Part shown: positions 8,566 through 17,343 of the stretch, piece after piece
Numbering within the stretch: the stretch's first letter is position 1
How the letters are laid out: each line of letters starts with the position of its first letter
Source: Dehalococcoidia bacterium
Lineage (GTDB): Bacteria; Chloroflexota; Dehalococcoidia; Lucifugimonadales; Lucifugimonadaceae
Direction of reading: 5' to 3'
Length of the DNA: 64,000 bases
Assembly (NCBI GenBank): GCA_022819585.1
Contig: JAJEGY010000006.1
Location: 1 to 64,000, forward strand
Position numbers and translations under genes: made by a program
The notes under the pieces: generated by a model
Told to the model about the DNA's origin: nothing
Database searches by the model: none
The model's input: only the letters and a program-made list of their open reading frames with translations

Positions 8566-9594
8566 ATGAAACAGGTGACATTACTCGGCGTCGGACAGAT
8601 CGGCGCATCGATCGGGCTCGGGCTTAAGGTCGAGCATGGCAACAAGTACCGGGTCATTGGATACGATCCCGATCAGGACGTTCATCAACGTGCGGAGAAG
8701 ATCGGTGCGGTCGATTCGGCGATCTGGAACTTGGATACCGCGGTTCGTGATGCGGATGTGGTGATCATTTCGCTGCCGGTTAATCGAGCGTACGAGATTA
8801 TGGAGAATATTGCTCCTTATCTGCGAGATGAAGTGACCGTTACGGATACGTGCACCACCAAGCGGTCGATCCTGCACTGGGCGTCGGAGATCTTGCCGTC
8901 GAATGCTTCGTTTGTGGGCGGTCATCCTTTAGTGAAGGCGGATGCTACGGGGCGTGACGAGCCGTCGCCGTATCTGTTTACGCAGGCACCGTACGCGATT
9001 ATTCCGCATCCTCGAAGCCGTCCGTCGGCGATACGGGATGTGCAGCAGATCTGCAACGATCTCGGGGCGCGTCCGCTGTTCATGGATCCGGATGAGCATG
9101 ACAGTTTTTCGGCGGCGGTCGCTGGTGTTCCCGCGTTTGTGGCTGCGGCGGCTTTGAATGCTGCTGCTGACTCTCCGTCTTGGCATGAGATCAGCAAGTT
9201 CGTGGGCAAGGACTTTGTGTCTATGAGCCAGCCGATGGCGAATGATCCGGCTTGGGTCAATGGGATGGCATCGACGAACCGGGATATGTTGATCTATTGG
9301 ATAGACCAAATCAATCTGAAGTTGTCGAACATCAAGCGGATGTTGGAGAGCGAAGAGGATGTGGGCGATCCTGAAGGGGAACTGGCGGATATCTTGGTGA
9401 ATGCTTGGGAGAACCGGTTGCGGTTGGACCTAGGGATTCAGCCCTCGCCGCCGACTTCTATGCAAGCGCCTGAGAAGATGCCTAGCAGCGGAGAAGCCAC
9501 CGCTTCGATGTTGATGGGCGGGTTCATCATGAAGGCTTTCCGCGGGAATAGGGACAAGGATGATCCGACCAAGTACGACCGTCGGAAGCTGTAA
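8566..9594 (+). CDS. tyrA: Prephenate dehydrogenase family protein
   Basis: This 342-residue protein has an N-terminal Rossmann fold with GVGQIGASIG (8-17) and the GGHPL motif around H120 that corresponds to the GxHP block of prephenate/arogenate dehydrogenases. These enzymes oxidatively decarboxylate prephenate on the way to tyrosine. The C-terminal helical dimer domain is present. The family assignment fits the next gene, aroA, of the same shikimate pathway, 41 nt downstream. It carries no ACT domain. The C-terminal ~60 residues look low in conservation. Confidence 0.85.
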   Translation: MKQVTLLGVGQIGASIGLGLKVEHGNKYRVIGYDPDQDVHQRAEKIGAVDSAIWNLDTAVRDADVVIISLPVNRAYEIMENIAPYLRDEVTVTDTCTTKRSILHWASEILPSNASFVGGHPLVKADATGRDEPSPYLFTQAPYAIIPHPRSRPSAIRDVQQICNDLGARPLFMDPDEHDSFSAAVAGVPAFVAAAALNAAADSPSWHEISKFVGKDFVSMSQPMANDPAWVNGMASTNRDMLIYWIDQINLKLSNIKRMLESEEDVGDPEGELADILVNAWENRLRLDLGIQPSPPTSMQAPEKMPSSGEATASMLMGGFIMKAFRGNRDKDDPTKYDRRKL

Positions 9595-9635
9595 TCGAAA
9601 GTTGACCACTGAATTCGTAGAGGACTGTTGGAACT

Positions 9636-10943
9636 ATGGATCTGACGGTTAGTCGCCCCCGTAGATTGGCCGGCGAGGTTGTAGCGCCTGGAGACAAATC
9701 GGTTTCGCATCGGGCGGTGATGCTGAACTCTATCGGGGAGGGTCAGGCCAGGGTGAGGAATTTCTCGCCCGGTGACGACTGCACTTCGACTATGATCATC
9801 ATGCGCGCGTTGGGGGTCAATATCGATCGCACTTCCGCTGATGGTGATTCGGGCGACACGTTGGTGATAGAAGGTGCGGGTGCGGATGGACTGCGTGAAG
9901 CCGACGATGTTTTGGATGCCGGGAACAGCGGCACGACGATGCGCTTGATGTCGGGGATCCTCGCAGGTCGCGACTTTAAGGCGACTATGACCGGTGATAG
10001 TTCCTTGCAATCGAGACCGATGGGCAGGATCATCAAGCCGCTCTCGATGATGGGGGCTGTGATCCGCGGTCGCGAAAACAACACGCTTGCGCCGTTGGAG
10101 TTCGATGGCGGGGAACTGAGCGGAATTGAATATGATCTGCCGGTGGCGAGTGCTCAGCTCAAGTCTGCGATCCTGCTCGCTGGGCTGCGCGCCGAAGGTG
10201 AGACTAGGATTTCTCAACCGGCTGCTTCGCGTGACCACACGGAGCGCATGTTGTCGGCGATGGGCGCGGAAATCAGCGTCGACGGCCTTGACGTGACAGT
10301 CGGTCAATCAGATATCAGTTGCATCGATGTCGACGTACCTGGCGACATTTCCAGCGCGGCGTTCTGGATCGTCGCTGGGCTGATACATCCTAATTCTGAA
10401 GTGATGGTCAAGAATGTGGGCATAAACCCGACTCGTGCGGGTGTGATCACGGCGTTGCAGGACATGGGCGGCAACATCGAACTTGTCAACGAACGGGACG
10501 TGGCCGGCGAGCCGGTTGCGGACATCGTTGCGACTTCAAGCCACTTGCGGGGCACCGAGTTGGCCGGCAGCATAATGCCGTTGCTGATGGATGAGGTCCC
10601 GATCATTGCGGTTGCGGCGGCGATGGCGGAGGGAGAAACGGTGATTCGCGACGCGTCCGAGTTGCGGGTCAAGGAGACGGATCGCATCAGTGCGACGGTG
10701 GATTGGCTGGTTGCGGCTGGTGTAGAAGCGGAAGCGCGCGAGGATGGGATGGCGATCGTTGGTTCAGGAAAGATCGCAGGCGGGACGTATCAGAGTCAGG
10801 ACGATCACCGGATTGCGATGGCTTTGGGGATTGCTGGCATGGTTGCGGAGGGCCCGATCACAATCGTTGAAGCGAACTGTGCGAGCATTTCGTATCCGGA
10901 GTTTTGGGACGAACTCTATTCGTTGGGCGGTGTCGTTGACTGA
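9636..10943 (+). CDS. aroA: 3-phosphoshikimate 1-carboxyvinyltransferase (EPSP synthase)
   Basis: This 435-residue protein transfers enolpyruvyl from PEP to shikimate-3-phosphate. Diagnostic blocks are PGDKSVSHRA near the N-terminus (the active-site Lys/Ser/Arg), NSGTTMRL, the RDHTERML motif and QDDHRIAMAL near the end. Full length for the family. Its TGA stop overlaps the likely start of gmk, so the two are translationally coupled. It belongs with tyrA just upstream. Confidence 0.97.
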   Translation: MDLTVSRPRRLAGEVVAPGDKSVSHRAVMLNSIGEGQARVRNFSPGDDCTSTMIIMRALGVNIDRTSADGDSGDTLVIEGAGADGLREADDVLDAGNSGTTMRLMSGILAGRDFKATMTGDSSLQSRPMGRIIKPLSMMGAVIRGRENNTLAPLEFDGGELSGIEYDLPVASAQLKSAILLAGLRAEGETRISQPAASRDHTERMLSAMGAEISVDGLDVTVGQSDISCIDVDVPGDISSAAFWIVAGLIHPNSEVMVKNVGINPTRAGVITALQDMGGNIELVNERDVAGEPVADIVATSSHLRGTELAGSIMPLLMDEVPIIAVAAAMAEGETVIRDASELRVKETDRISATVDWLVAAGVEAEAREDGMAIVGSGKIAGGTYQSQDDHRIAMALGIAGMVAEGPITIVEANCASISYPEFWDELYSLGGVVD

Positions 10944-11562
10944 CGGTGACGGAGCATCGAATTCCGACGAATACAACCCGCTCGTCGTCGTCATCTCAGG
11001 TCCATCGGGTGTAGGCAAGGACGTGCTCATCGAAGGCATGGCTGGGCGTGGTTTGGACTATCACTTCACCGTCACGGCTACTACCAGGGATCCTCGTCCG
11101 GGTGAGCGCGAAGGGATTAATCACCACTTCTTGACGGTTGATGATTTTCAGCAGCGGATCGCGGAGGATGAGTTGCTCGAATGGGCGCGGGTGTATGGGA
11201 ATTATTACGGGGTACCAAAGCAGCAGGTGAGAGACGCGCTTGGCGATGGGAAGCATGTGATCATTCGCGTCGATGTGCAGGGCGCGTTGAGGATTCGGGA
11301 GCTTGCGCCTGAGGTGTTGATGATCTTCATCCATCCGCCGAACAGAACGGTCTTGCAACGAAGGATTGCGCGCCGGGGAGTTAACAGCCAGGAAGATATT
11401 GAGACTAGATTGGCGGCGGCTGAAGAGGAGACTGAGAAATCGGTGGTGTTTGATTATCAGGTCGTCAACCATGAAGGGAAGCTGGATTCGGCGGTGGATG
11501 ATGTGATTGAGATCATTCAACAAGAATCTAGGCGTGTGCCGCCGCGTAAGGTCAAGATATAG
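10930..11562 (+). CDS. gmk: Guanylate kinase
   Basis: This protein phosphorylates GMP to GDP. It shows the P-loop GPSGVGKD, the GMP-binding TRDPRPGEREG block, EWARVYGNYYG and the VDVQGA motif. The start is not an ATG: a GTG at 10930 or a TTG at 10936 lies inside the last codons of aroA and gives ~210 residues, the normal length. An upstream ATG would add about 60 residues read out of frame through aroA, which I reject. The Asp in place of Ser/Thr at the end of the P-loop is a variant I believe also occurs in other Chloroflexota. Confidence 0.93.
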   Translation: MSLTDGDGASNSDEYNPLVVVISGPSGVGKDVLIEGMAGRGLDYHFTVTATTRDPRPGEREGINHHFLTVDDFQQRIAEDELLEWARVYGNYYGVPKQQVRDALGDGKHVIIRVDVQGALRIRELAPEVLMIFIHPPNRTVLQRRIARRGVNSQEDIETRLAAAEEETEKSVVFDYQVVNHEGKLDSAVDDVIEIIQQESRRVPPRKVKI

Positions 11563-11587
11563 GACGAGGAAAGTTGGTCAGGTTCAA

Positions 11588-12727
11588 ATGAAGATCGTTA
11601 TCGCTCCTCAGGAGTTCAAAGAGAGTCTGCGAGGCATTGAGATAGCGCGGGCGATGCGGGAAGGCGTGATTCGTGTATGGCCTGATGCGGAGACGGAGCT
11701 TGTGCCTGTTGCCGATGGTGGCGACGGGACTTTGCAGTCGTTAGTAGATGCGTCGGACGGCGAGATTATGTCTGCAACAGTCGACGACCCGTTGGGACGA
11801 CCCATCGATGCTATCTGGGGTGCGCTTGGAGATGGTCAGACTGCCGTTATCGAGATGGCGAGATCGTCCGGTCTGGCGATCCTGACGCCGGAAGAGCGCA
11901 ACCCATTGATCACGACGACTTATGGCGTTGGGGAGTTGATGCTGCAGGCGTTGGATACGGGATACAGGCATCTGATCATCGGCATCGGAGGGAGTGCGAC
12001 GAATGATGGCGGTGCGGGGATGGCGCAGGCTCTTGGTGCGAGGCTGTTGGATGCGGACGGGAATGAACTCGCGCGCGGTGGAGGTGCGTTGGCCGATCTG
12101 GATCGGATCGATGTTTCAAGCCTTGATCCGCGTTTGTCGGAGACTACGATCGATGTCGCCTGTGATGTGAACAACCCTCTTTGCGGTGAGACTGGGGCAT
12201 CAGCTATCTTCGGTCCTCAGAAGGGCGCCGACCCGGAAACGGTGAAGTATCTGGATGCGGCATTGCATCGCTTTGGCGAGTTGTTGGAACGTGATCTTGT
12301 GCAGGACGTGATGATGGTGCCTGGCGCGGGGGCTGCTGGTGGTCTGGGTGCGGGATTGATGGCATTCACGAATGCTCGATTGCGTCCGGGTGCGGATATT
12401 GTGATCGATGCGCTGGATCTGGATGCGCGGCTCGAAGGTGCGTCGTTGGTGATTGTCGGCGAGGGACAAACGGATCGCTCGACGATCTTTCACAAGGCAC
12501 CTGTCGCGGTGGCCCAACGCGCCAAAGTTCAAGGGACACCGGTAATCGCCATCTCCGGGAGTCTGGGAGATGGGTATCAGCAGGTGCACGAGCACGGGAT
12601 CGACGCAGCGTTCAGCATCTTGGACTGCTGCATGACGCTTGAAGATGCCATGGCGGATACAGCGGAGTTGGTGACAAAGGCTACTGAGCAGGCTTGCCGG
12701 GCGGTGCAAGTGACCGTCAACTCGTAG
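11588..12727 (+). CDS. Glycerate kinase (GlxK/GarK family)
   Basis: This 379-residue kinase phosphorylates glycerate. It is recognised by MKIVIAPQEFKESL at the N-terminus, VADGGDGT, the IGGSATNDGG motif and the PGAGAAGGLG block. The ATG at 11588 aligns with the family's start; an ATG at 11507 would add 27 unlikely residues overlapping gmk. It ends one base before the convergent lutC gene. The product is 2-phosphoglycerate in this family, consistent with use of glycolate/glycerate-type compounds alongside the Lut and LhgO genes. Confidence 0.92.
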   Translation: MKIVIAPQEFKESLRGIEIARAMREGVIRVWPDAETELVPVADGGDGTLQSLVDASDGEIMSATVDDPLGRPIDAIWGALGDGQTAVIEMARSSGLAILTPEERNPLITTTYGVGELMLQALDTGYRHLIIGIGGSATNDGGAGMAQALGARLLDADGNELARGGGALADLDRIDVSSLDPRLSETTIDVACDVNNPLCGETGASAIFGPQKGADPETVKYLDAALHRFGELLERDLVQDVMMVPGAGAAGGLGAGLMAFTNARLRPGADIVIDALDLDARLEGASLVIVGEGQTDRSTIFHKAPVAVAQRAKVQGTPVIAISGSLGDGYQQVHEHGIDAAFSILDCCMTLEDAMADTAELVTKATEQACRAVQVTVNS

Positions 12728-12728
12728 A

Positions 12729-13472
12729 TCAGCCCACTAGGACGATGTGGGTTTCGACCGGTCCGTGGATTCCATGGACGATTGTTGCTTCGATGTCACC
12801 GGTGCGGGATGGGCCGGAGATGAGATTCATCGCGGCGTGACGGTTGCCGGTGTGAATTTCTACGTGTTCGAGGAGGAATAGTTCGTCGAGAGAAGGGAGA
12901 ACTTGGCCTCGTTTGATTACAGCGATGTGGACCGGAGGCGCGAGGGAGGTTAGTCGAGAAACGCCTTTTCGGGGATGTATTACAAGAGTCCCGGTTTCTG
13001 CGATCACATAGTCGCCGCCAGTGATGCCGACATCGGTTTGGAAAACTTCTTTGCGGTGAGATGTTCTCGCCTCGGCGCGTTCGTCAGGCGACATGTCATC
13101 GTCTAAAGTCATGTCGCGTAGGTTGACACCTTCGCGTTCGAGAGCAGCGTGGATTTGGGCCTCGTCGAGGATATCGTGACCAGATCGAAGTGCGTTTGTC
13201 GCGCCGATTTCTTGGCATATCGACGCTATGACGTCGCCGACATCTTCGATGGTTTCAGTGCGGTGGACTTTCCAACCGGTAGTCGCGAGCGCAGCAGCGG
13301 CGTCTTCAAGCAGATCTGAGGATCGATGAGAGGCGTCGGAACGGGCTGTTTCTGAAGCTACCTCGGCTTCCGGAAAGTCAGGGAAGCGACCGGGGTGGGT
13401 CCCGGGCGACGCGGGCGGTTGGGCGCGTCCGAGAGATGCGCTGATGTTTGATATGAACTCTTTGCGGTCCAT
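12729..13472 (-). CDS. lutC: Lactate utilisation protein C (LutC/YkgG family)
   Basis: This 247-residue protein has the LutC/LUD fold: conserved ADLRSG-like and TDVGITGGDYVIAETGTLV blocks and the GPSRTGDIEATIVHG C-terminal signature. LutC forms with LutA and LutB an iron-sulfur complex that oxidises L-lactate to pyruvate. It is the last gene of a leftward operon lutA-lutB-small membrane gene-lutC. It ends tail-to-tail with glycerate kinase. Confidence 0.92.
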   Translation of the reverse strand: MDRKEFISNISASLGRAQPPASPGTHPGRFPDFPEAEVASETARSDASHRSSDLLEDAAAALATTGWKVHRTETIEDVGDVIASICQEIGATNALRSGHDILDEAQIHAALEREGVNLRDMTLDDDMSPDERAEARTSHRKEVFQTDVGITGGDYVIAETGTLVIHPRKGVSRLTSLAPPVHIAVIKRGQVLPSLDELFLLEHVEIHTGNRHAAMNLISGPSRTGDIEATIVHGIHGPVETHIVLVG

Positions 13473-13493
13473 CGATTACTAGAACTCGATCAC

Positions 13494-13712
13494 CTAGTCT
13501 TGATTTTCCGATCGTTCACGCATAATTTGAACGAATTGGAACGCGGAGACGGTCAACTGGATGACACCTAGCGCGATCACGAGAATTCTCAACCATGAGG
13601 GTTCGGTGAGGATGAAAAGTCCCAGCACGACGGAGATTATGCCTACGACCACTCCGATCACGAATCGGGGCATACTGGGCAGATTGGGATCTCTCGAGTT
13701 GTCCTGTCTCAC
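13494..13712 (-). CDS. Small membrane protein inside the lut operon
   Basis: This 72-residue protein has two hydrophobic segments (about residues 16-36 and 43-62) separated by a short Pro/Trp-containing turn, with a charged C-terminus. The start is a GTG. It matches no family I recognise. It lies 29 nt after lutB and 21 nt before lutC in the same direction, so it is probably co-transcribed and might anchor or help assemble the Lut complex; that is only a guess from position. Confidence 0.6.
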   Translation of the reverse strand: MRQDNSRDPNLPSMPRFVIGVVVGIISVVLGLFILTEPSWLRILVIALGVIQLTVSAFQFVQIMRERSENQD

Positions 13713-13741
13713 GTCTTTTTCTCCGACTTGTGATGCTGGTC

Positions 13742-15181
13742 TCAGCGTTGTTGATCGATCTTTTTGCGTTCGGCGAAGAGTTTTCCGAATGATTTAGACG
13801 CTGGGGCTGGAAAATCTCGACTGTCTGTCCAACCTGATATGGGCGGCGGGACTTTCGAAAGCCATCCTTCGCGTCGCAATGGTGCGGTGACGAGTTTGCC
13901 GACGGTTGATCCTGCTTCGAATCTCGTGCGGCTCATCATGCCCTTCCGCCACGCTTTCCATGTCATGCGCTCTCCGAGGCCGGACGCCCGCTGTGATGTG
14001 TCGGGCTTGCCTTGTGCGGTCTGTGATCGAAGCTCTAGGAGCATTCTCGGGATGTTGATCTTGACGGGGCATGCTTCGTGGCACGCGCCGCAGAGGGAAG
14101 ATGCAGCAGGCAGTTTGTGCCCCTCTTTGAGGCCGGTGAAGACTGGTGAGACGATGGATCCGATAGGTCCAGGGTAGACCCATCCGTAGGAGTGTCCGCC
14201 TACTTTTCGGTATACGGGGCAAGCGTTCATGCAAGCGCCGCATCGGATACAGTTCAGAGCTTCACGGAGCGACTCGTCTCGGAGGAGGCGGTCGCGTCCG
14301 TTGTTCATGATGACGAGGTGGAACTCTTCAGGCCCGTCTTCCTCGTCGTGGGCTCGGGGACCGTTGACCATTGTGACGTAGCACGAGATTCGCTGCCCAG
14401 TGGCGGATCGGATGAGGATGCGGAGCATTGCGCTGAGGTCGGCTACGGAGGGTATGAGTTTCTCCATGCCCATTGCCGCGACGTGGATGCGGGGCATAGA
14501 GGTTGCCATGCGGCCGTTGCCTTCGTTCGTGACTAGAACGATCGACCCGGTTTCTGCGACGGCGAAGTTTGCGCCGGTTACTGACATGTCGGCGCGTTGG
14601 AAGACCTCGCGGAGCATGTCTCGGGCTTGGCGGGTGAGTTGTTCAGCGGTCTCTTGGCGCTCGGTTTTGGATTCTTCCGCCAGAAGATCGGCGACCTGCG
14701 CCTTGGACTTGTGGATAGCGGGGGCGATTATGTGATACGGGGCCTCTCCGGCGAGTTGCACGATGTACTCGCCTAGATCGGTCTCCACCACCTCTACGCC
14801 ATCGGCCTCTAGGACATGATTGAGACCCATCTCCTCTGAGACCATCGATTTGCTTTTGATGACGGTTTGGACATCGTTTTGCGCGGCGACGCTGCGGACG
14901 TACGCGTTGGCGTCTTGTCCATCGCGTGCGAAATAGACCTTCCCGCCGTTCTTCTCGACGTTGTCGGCGAGCATCTCGAGATAGTAGTCGAGGTTGGCGA
15001 TGGTATGGTCTTTGATCGCTTTGCCGAGGGTGCGTTGGGCTTCCCACTCGTCGGTATCGGCGGCAGCGGAGATGCGGGCGCGATGGAAACCGTTGTAGAC
15101 GACCTCATGCGCCTGTTGGAGGCGGACATCGGCCAGAGCTCGCGATGCGGCTGTGCTGAATGCTTTTGTGGTGGGTTCCAT
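13742..15181 (-). CDS. lutB: Lactate utilisation iron-sulfur protein LutB
   Basis: This 479-residue protein has an N-terminal LUD domain (the VTGANFAVAETGSIVLVTNE block around 201-220) and a C-terminal ferredoxin-like part. The part holds Cys sets C311-C314-C317-C321 and C364-C367-C371, the two [4Fe-4S] sites of LutB/LldF. It is the electron-carrying subunit of the LutABC 2-hydroxyacid oxidation complex. It starts 3 nt downstream of lutA, so the two are likely coupled. Confidence 0.95.
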   Translation of the reverse strand: MEPTTKAFSTAASRALADVRLQQAHEVVYNGFHRARISAAADTDEWEAQRTLGKAIKDHTIANLDYYLEMLADNVEKNGGKVYFARDGQDANAYVRSVAAQNDVQTVIKSKSMVSEEMGLNHVLEADGVEVVETDLGEYIVQLAGEAPYHIIAPAIHKSKAQVADLLAEESKTERQETAEQLTRQARDMLREVFQRADMSVTGANFAVAETGSIVLVTNEGNGRMATSMPRIHVAAMGMEKLIPSVADLSAMLRILIRSATGQRISCYVTMVNGPRAHDEEDGPEEFHLVIMNNGRDRLLRDESLREALNCIRCGACMNACPVYRKVGGHSYGWVYPGPIGSIVSPVFTGLKEGHKLPAASSLCGACHEACPVKINIPRMLLELRSQTAQGKPDTSQRASGLGERMTWKAWRKGMMSRTRFEAGSTVGKLVTAPLRREGWLSKVPPPISGWTDSRDFPAPASKSFGKLFAERKKIDQQR

Positions 15182-15184
15182 GGT

Positions 15185-15958
15185 TTAGGAAAATCCGCCT
15201 CGGTCCGATTTGGCGTCTAGCATTTCAGCGACATGTACAACTTGGACGTCGGATCCTCTGCGTCGGAGTCCTCCTTGCATGTGCATGATGCACCCGGTGT
15301 CACCCGCGATGAGAATGGACGCGCCCGTCGCTTGGACGTTATCCAGTTTTTCGTTCAGCATGGCGGTCGAGACGTCGGACATCTTTACCGAGAATGCGCC
15401 GCCGAAACCGCAGCAGACCTCATCGCGTTCCATGGGTTTGAGGTTTAGCCCTCCGATGTTTTTCAGGAGAGACGAGGGCTGTTCGTCGATGTGGAGTTCT
15501 CTCAGTAGGTGGCAGCAGCGGTGGTAAGTCGCGTCGGTGTCCTTGCTGACTTCTAGGTCTTCGATACCGAGGACGTCAACGATGAATTCGGTGAATTCGA
15601 AGATACGTTTTGACAGGCGCTCAGCGCGGGCAAGTTCGTCAGGATGGTCACGGAAGAGGTCGCGGTAGAAGTTGCGGACCATGGCGACACACGATCCGGA
15701 CGGACAGACGATTGGTCCATCGGTTGCTTCGAAGATATCCAAAAATCGGGAAGCGACGGGTCGTGAGTCGTTGCGGAAACCGCTGTTGAATGCCGGTTGC
15801 CCGCAACAGGTCTGATCAGATGGGAAGTGGACTTCTATACCTCGTGATTCGAGGATGTTGACGACGCTCATGCCCACGTTTGGCATGAACTGATCGACCA
15901 AGCAGGTGACGAAGAGGTTGACTCGTTGCGGCGTTTCGGCTGTGGCGTCTTGGTTCAC
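15185..15958 (-). CDS. lutA: LutA, CCG-domain iron-sulfur oxidoreductase subunit
   Basis: This 257-residue protein has two CCG-type Cys domains, seen as CCGQPAFNSG and CCGFGGAFSVKM, plus CPSGSCVAMVR and DTGCIMHMQGG. This is the LutA/GlpC/HdrB-like fold binding non-cubane or [4Fe-4S] clusters. It is the first gene of the leftward lut operon and is divergent from the L-2-hydroxyglutarate oxidase gene across ~140 bases, which should hold both promoters. Confidence 0.95.
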   Translation of the reverse strand: MNQDATAETPQRVNLFVTCLVDQFMPNVGMSVVNILESRGIEVHFPSDQTCCGQPAFNSGFRNDSRPVASRFLDIFEATDGPIVCPSGSCVAMVRNFYRDLFRDHPDELARAERLSKRIFEFTEFIVDVLGIEDLEVSKDTDATYHRCCHLLRELHIDEQPSSLLKNIGGLNLKPMERDEVCCGFGGAFSVKMSDVSTAMLNEKLDNVQATGASILIAGDTGCIMHMQGGLRRRGSDVQVVHVAEMLDAKSDRGGFS

Positions 15959-16098
15959 AACTCATTCAGCATAAAACGCTATTGAGGCTATGCGTCGAAG
16001 GGCGCGTTGCTAAACTTGAGAGAGTGTTGACGTGCCTTTGCCTGAACGCTGGCACGTTCCCAAAACTTCCGCAGATTTCTGATTGAGAGGCCCGGAAA

Positions 16099-17325
16099 TT
16101 GAGCAACGGTCGGCAAGATGTAACGATAGTCGGGGCGGGACTCATTGGGTTGTCAACGGCGATGCAGCTTTTGCAGCGCCGCCCCGAACTGAAGTTGACG
16201 GTTGTGGAGAAGGCGAATGGTCCAGCGTCGCAGCAATCGGGTCACAACAGCGGTGTTATTCACTCGGGGATCTACTACAAGCCGGGCTCGTTCAAGGCGC
16301 AGTTCTGCGTAGAAGGCCGGGCCAGCATGACGCAGTTCTGCCTCAACAATGAGATTCCCGTCTGGACTTGTGGGAAGTTGATCGTGGCGACCAATCCGGC
16401 CGAGGAGGCGAGGTTGGATGATCTTTGGGAGCGTGGGACGAACAACGCGGTGGAAGGACTGCGGTTGGTGGATCGTGAGGAGATGGGAGAGATCGAGCCG
16501 TTTGTGGAGGGGACAAAGGCGTTGTACGCGCCGGGGACGGGGATCGTGGACTACCGGAAGGTGGCGGATGTTTACTGCGAGAAGGTCAGGTCGTTGGGCG
16601 GTGAGGTCATCTTCAACTCCGAGGTGAAGAACATCAGCAACGGCGTGCGAAGGTCGAATGGGACGAATTACACGCTTGAGACGACGACGGGTGAGATCGA
16701 GACTAAGTTTCTTGTGAACTGCGCCGGGCTTCATTCGGACCTGATCGCTGTGATGAGCGGCGTCAATCCTGGGTTGAGGATCATTCCCTTCCGTGGCGAG
16801 TACTACACGTTGGCGAAGGAAAGTGAAGACAAGGTTAAGGGGCTGATTTACCCGGTCCCGGACCCCGCCTTCCCGTTCCTAGGAGTTCACTTGACGCAGA
16901 CGATGAAGGGCTGGGTAGAGGCCGGACCAAACGCGGTGTTGGCGCTCAAGCGTGAGGGTTATCGCAAGCGCGATTTCTCGTTTGCTGATTTCGGCCGTAC
17001 GATGACGTTCCCCGGGTTCTGGAAGATGTCGTTGAATAGTTGGAAGATCGGAATGTGGGAGATGAACAGGTCGCTTCGCAAAGGCGTTTTTCTCAAGAGT
17101 CTCCAGAAGCTAATGCCTTCGTTGAAGAAGTCGGATCTTGCGCCGGGAGGATCAGGAGTCAGAGCACAGGCGGTCCACAGCGACGGGACGTTGCTGGATG
17201 ATTTCCGCATCGACGAGTCGGCTACCGCAGTGCATGTTCTGAATGCGCCGTCGCCAGGGGCTACATCTTCGTTGGTGATCGGTAACTATATCGCCGACAA
17301 AGCGGAAGCGAACTTCAGTTTTTAG
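16099..17325 (+). CDS. lhgO: L-2-hydroxyglutarate oxidase
   Basis: This 408-residue FAD enzyme oxidises L-2-hydroxyglutarate to 2-oxoglutarate. It has the N-terminal dinucleotide fold VGAGLIGLSTA, then the family-typical QQSGHNSGVIHSGIYYKPGS and the late RAQAVHSDGTLLDDF block. It is usually membrane-associated and passes electrons to quinone. The start is a TTG at 16099. Divergent from lutA and convergent with sucB; its product is the substrate of the SucAB complex encoded next door. Confidence 0.93.
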   Translation: MSNGRQDVTIVGAGLIGLSTAMQLLQRRPELKLTVVEKANGPASQQSGHNSGVIHSGIYYKPGSFKAQFCVEGRASMTQFCLNNEIPVWTCGKLIVATNPAEEARLDDLWERGTNNAVEGLRLVDREEMGEIEPFVEGTKALYAPGTGIVDYRKVADVYCEKVRSLGGEVIFNSEVKNISNGVRRSNGTNYTLETTTGEIETKFLVNCAGLHSDLIAVMSGVNPGLRIIPFRGEYYTLAKESEDKVKGLIYPVPDPAFPFLGVHLTQTMKGWVEAGPNAVLALKREGYRKRDFSFADFGRTMTFPGFWKMSLNSWKIGMWEMNRSLRKGVFLKSLQKLMPSLKKSDLAPGGSGVRAQAVHSDGTLLDDFRIDESATAVHVLNAPSPGATSSLVIGNYIADKAEANFSF

Positions 17326-17343
17326 CCTGAATACCCGTCGGAC

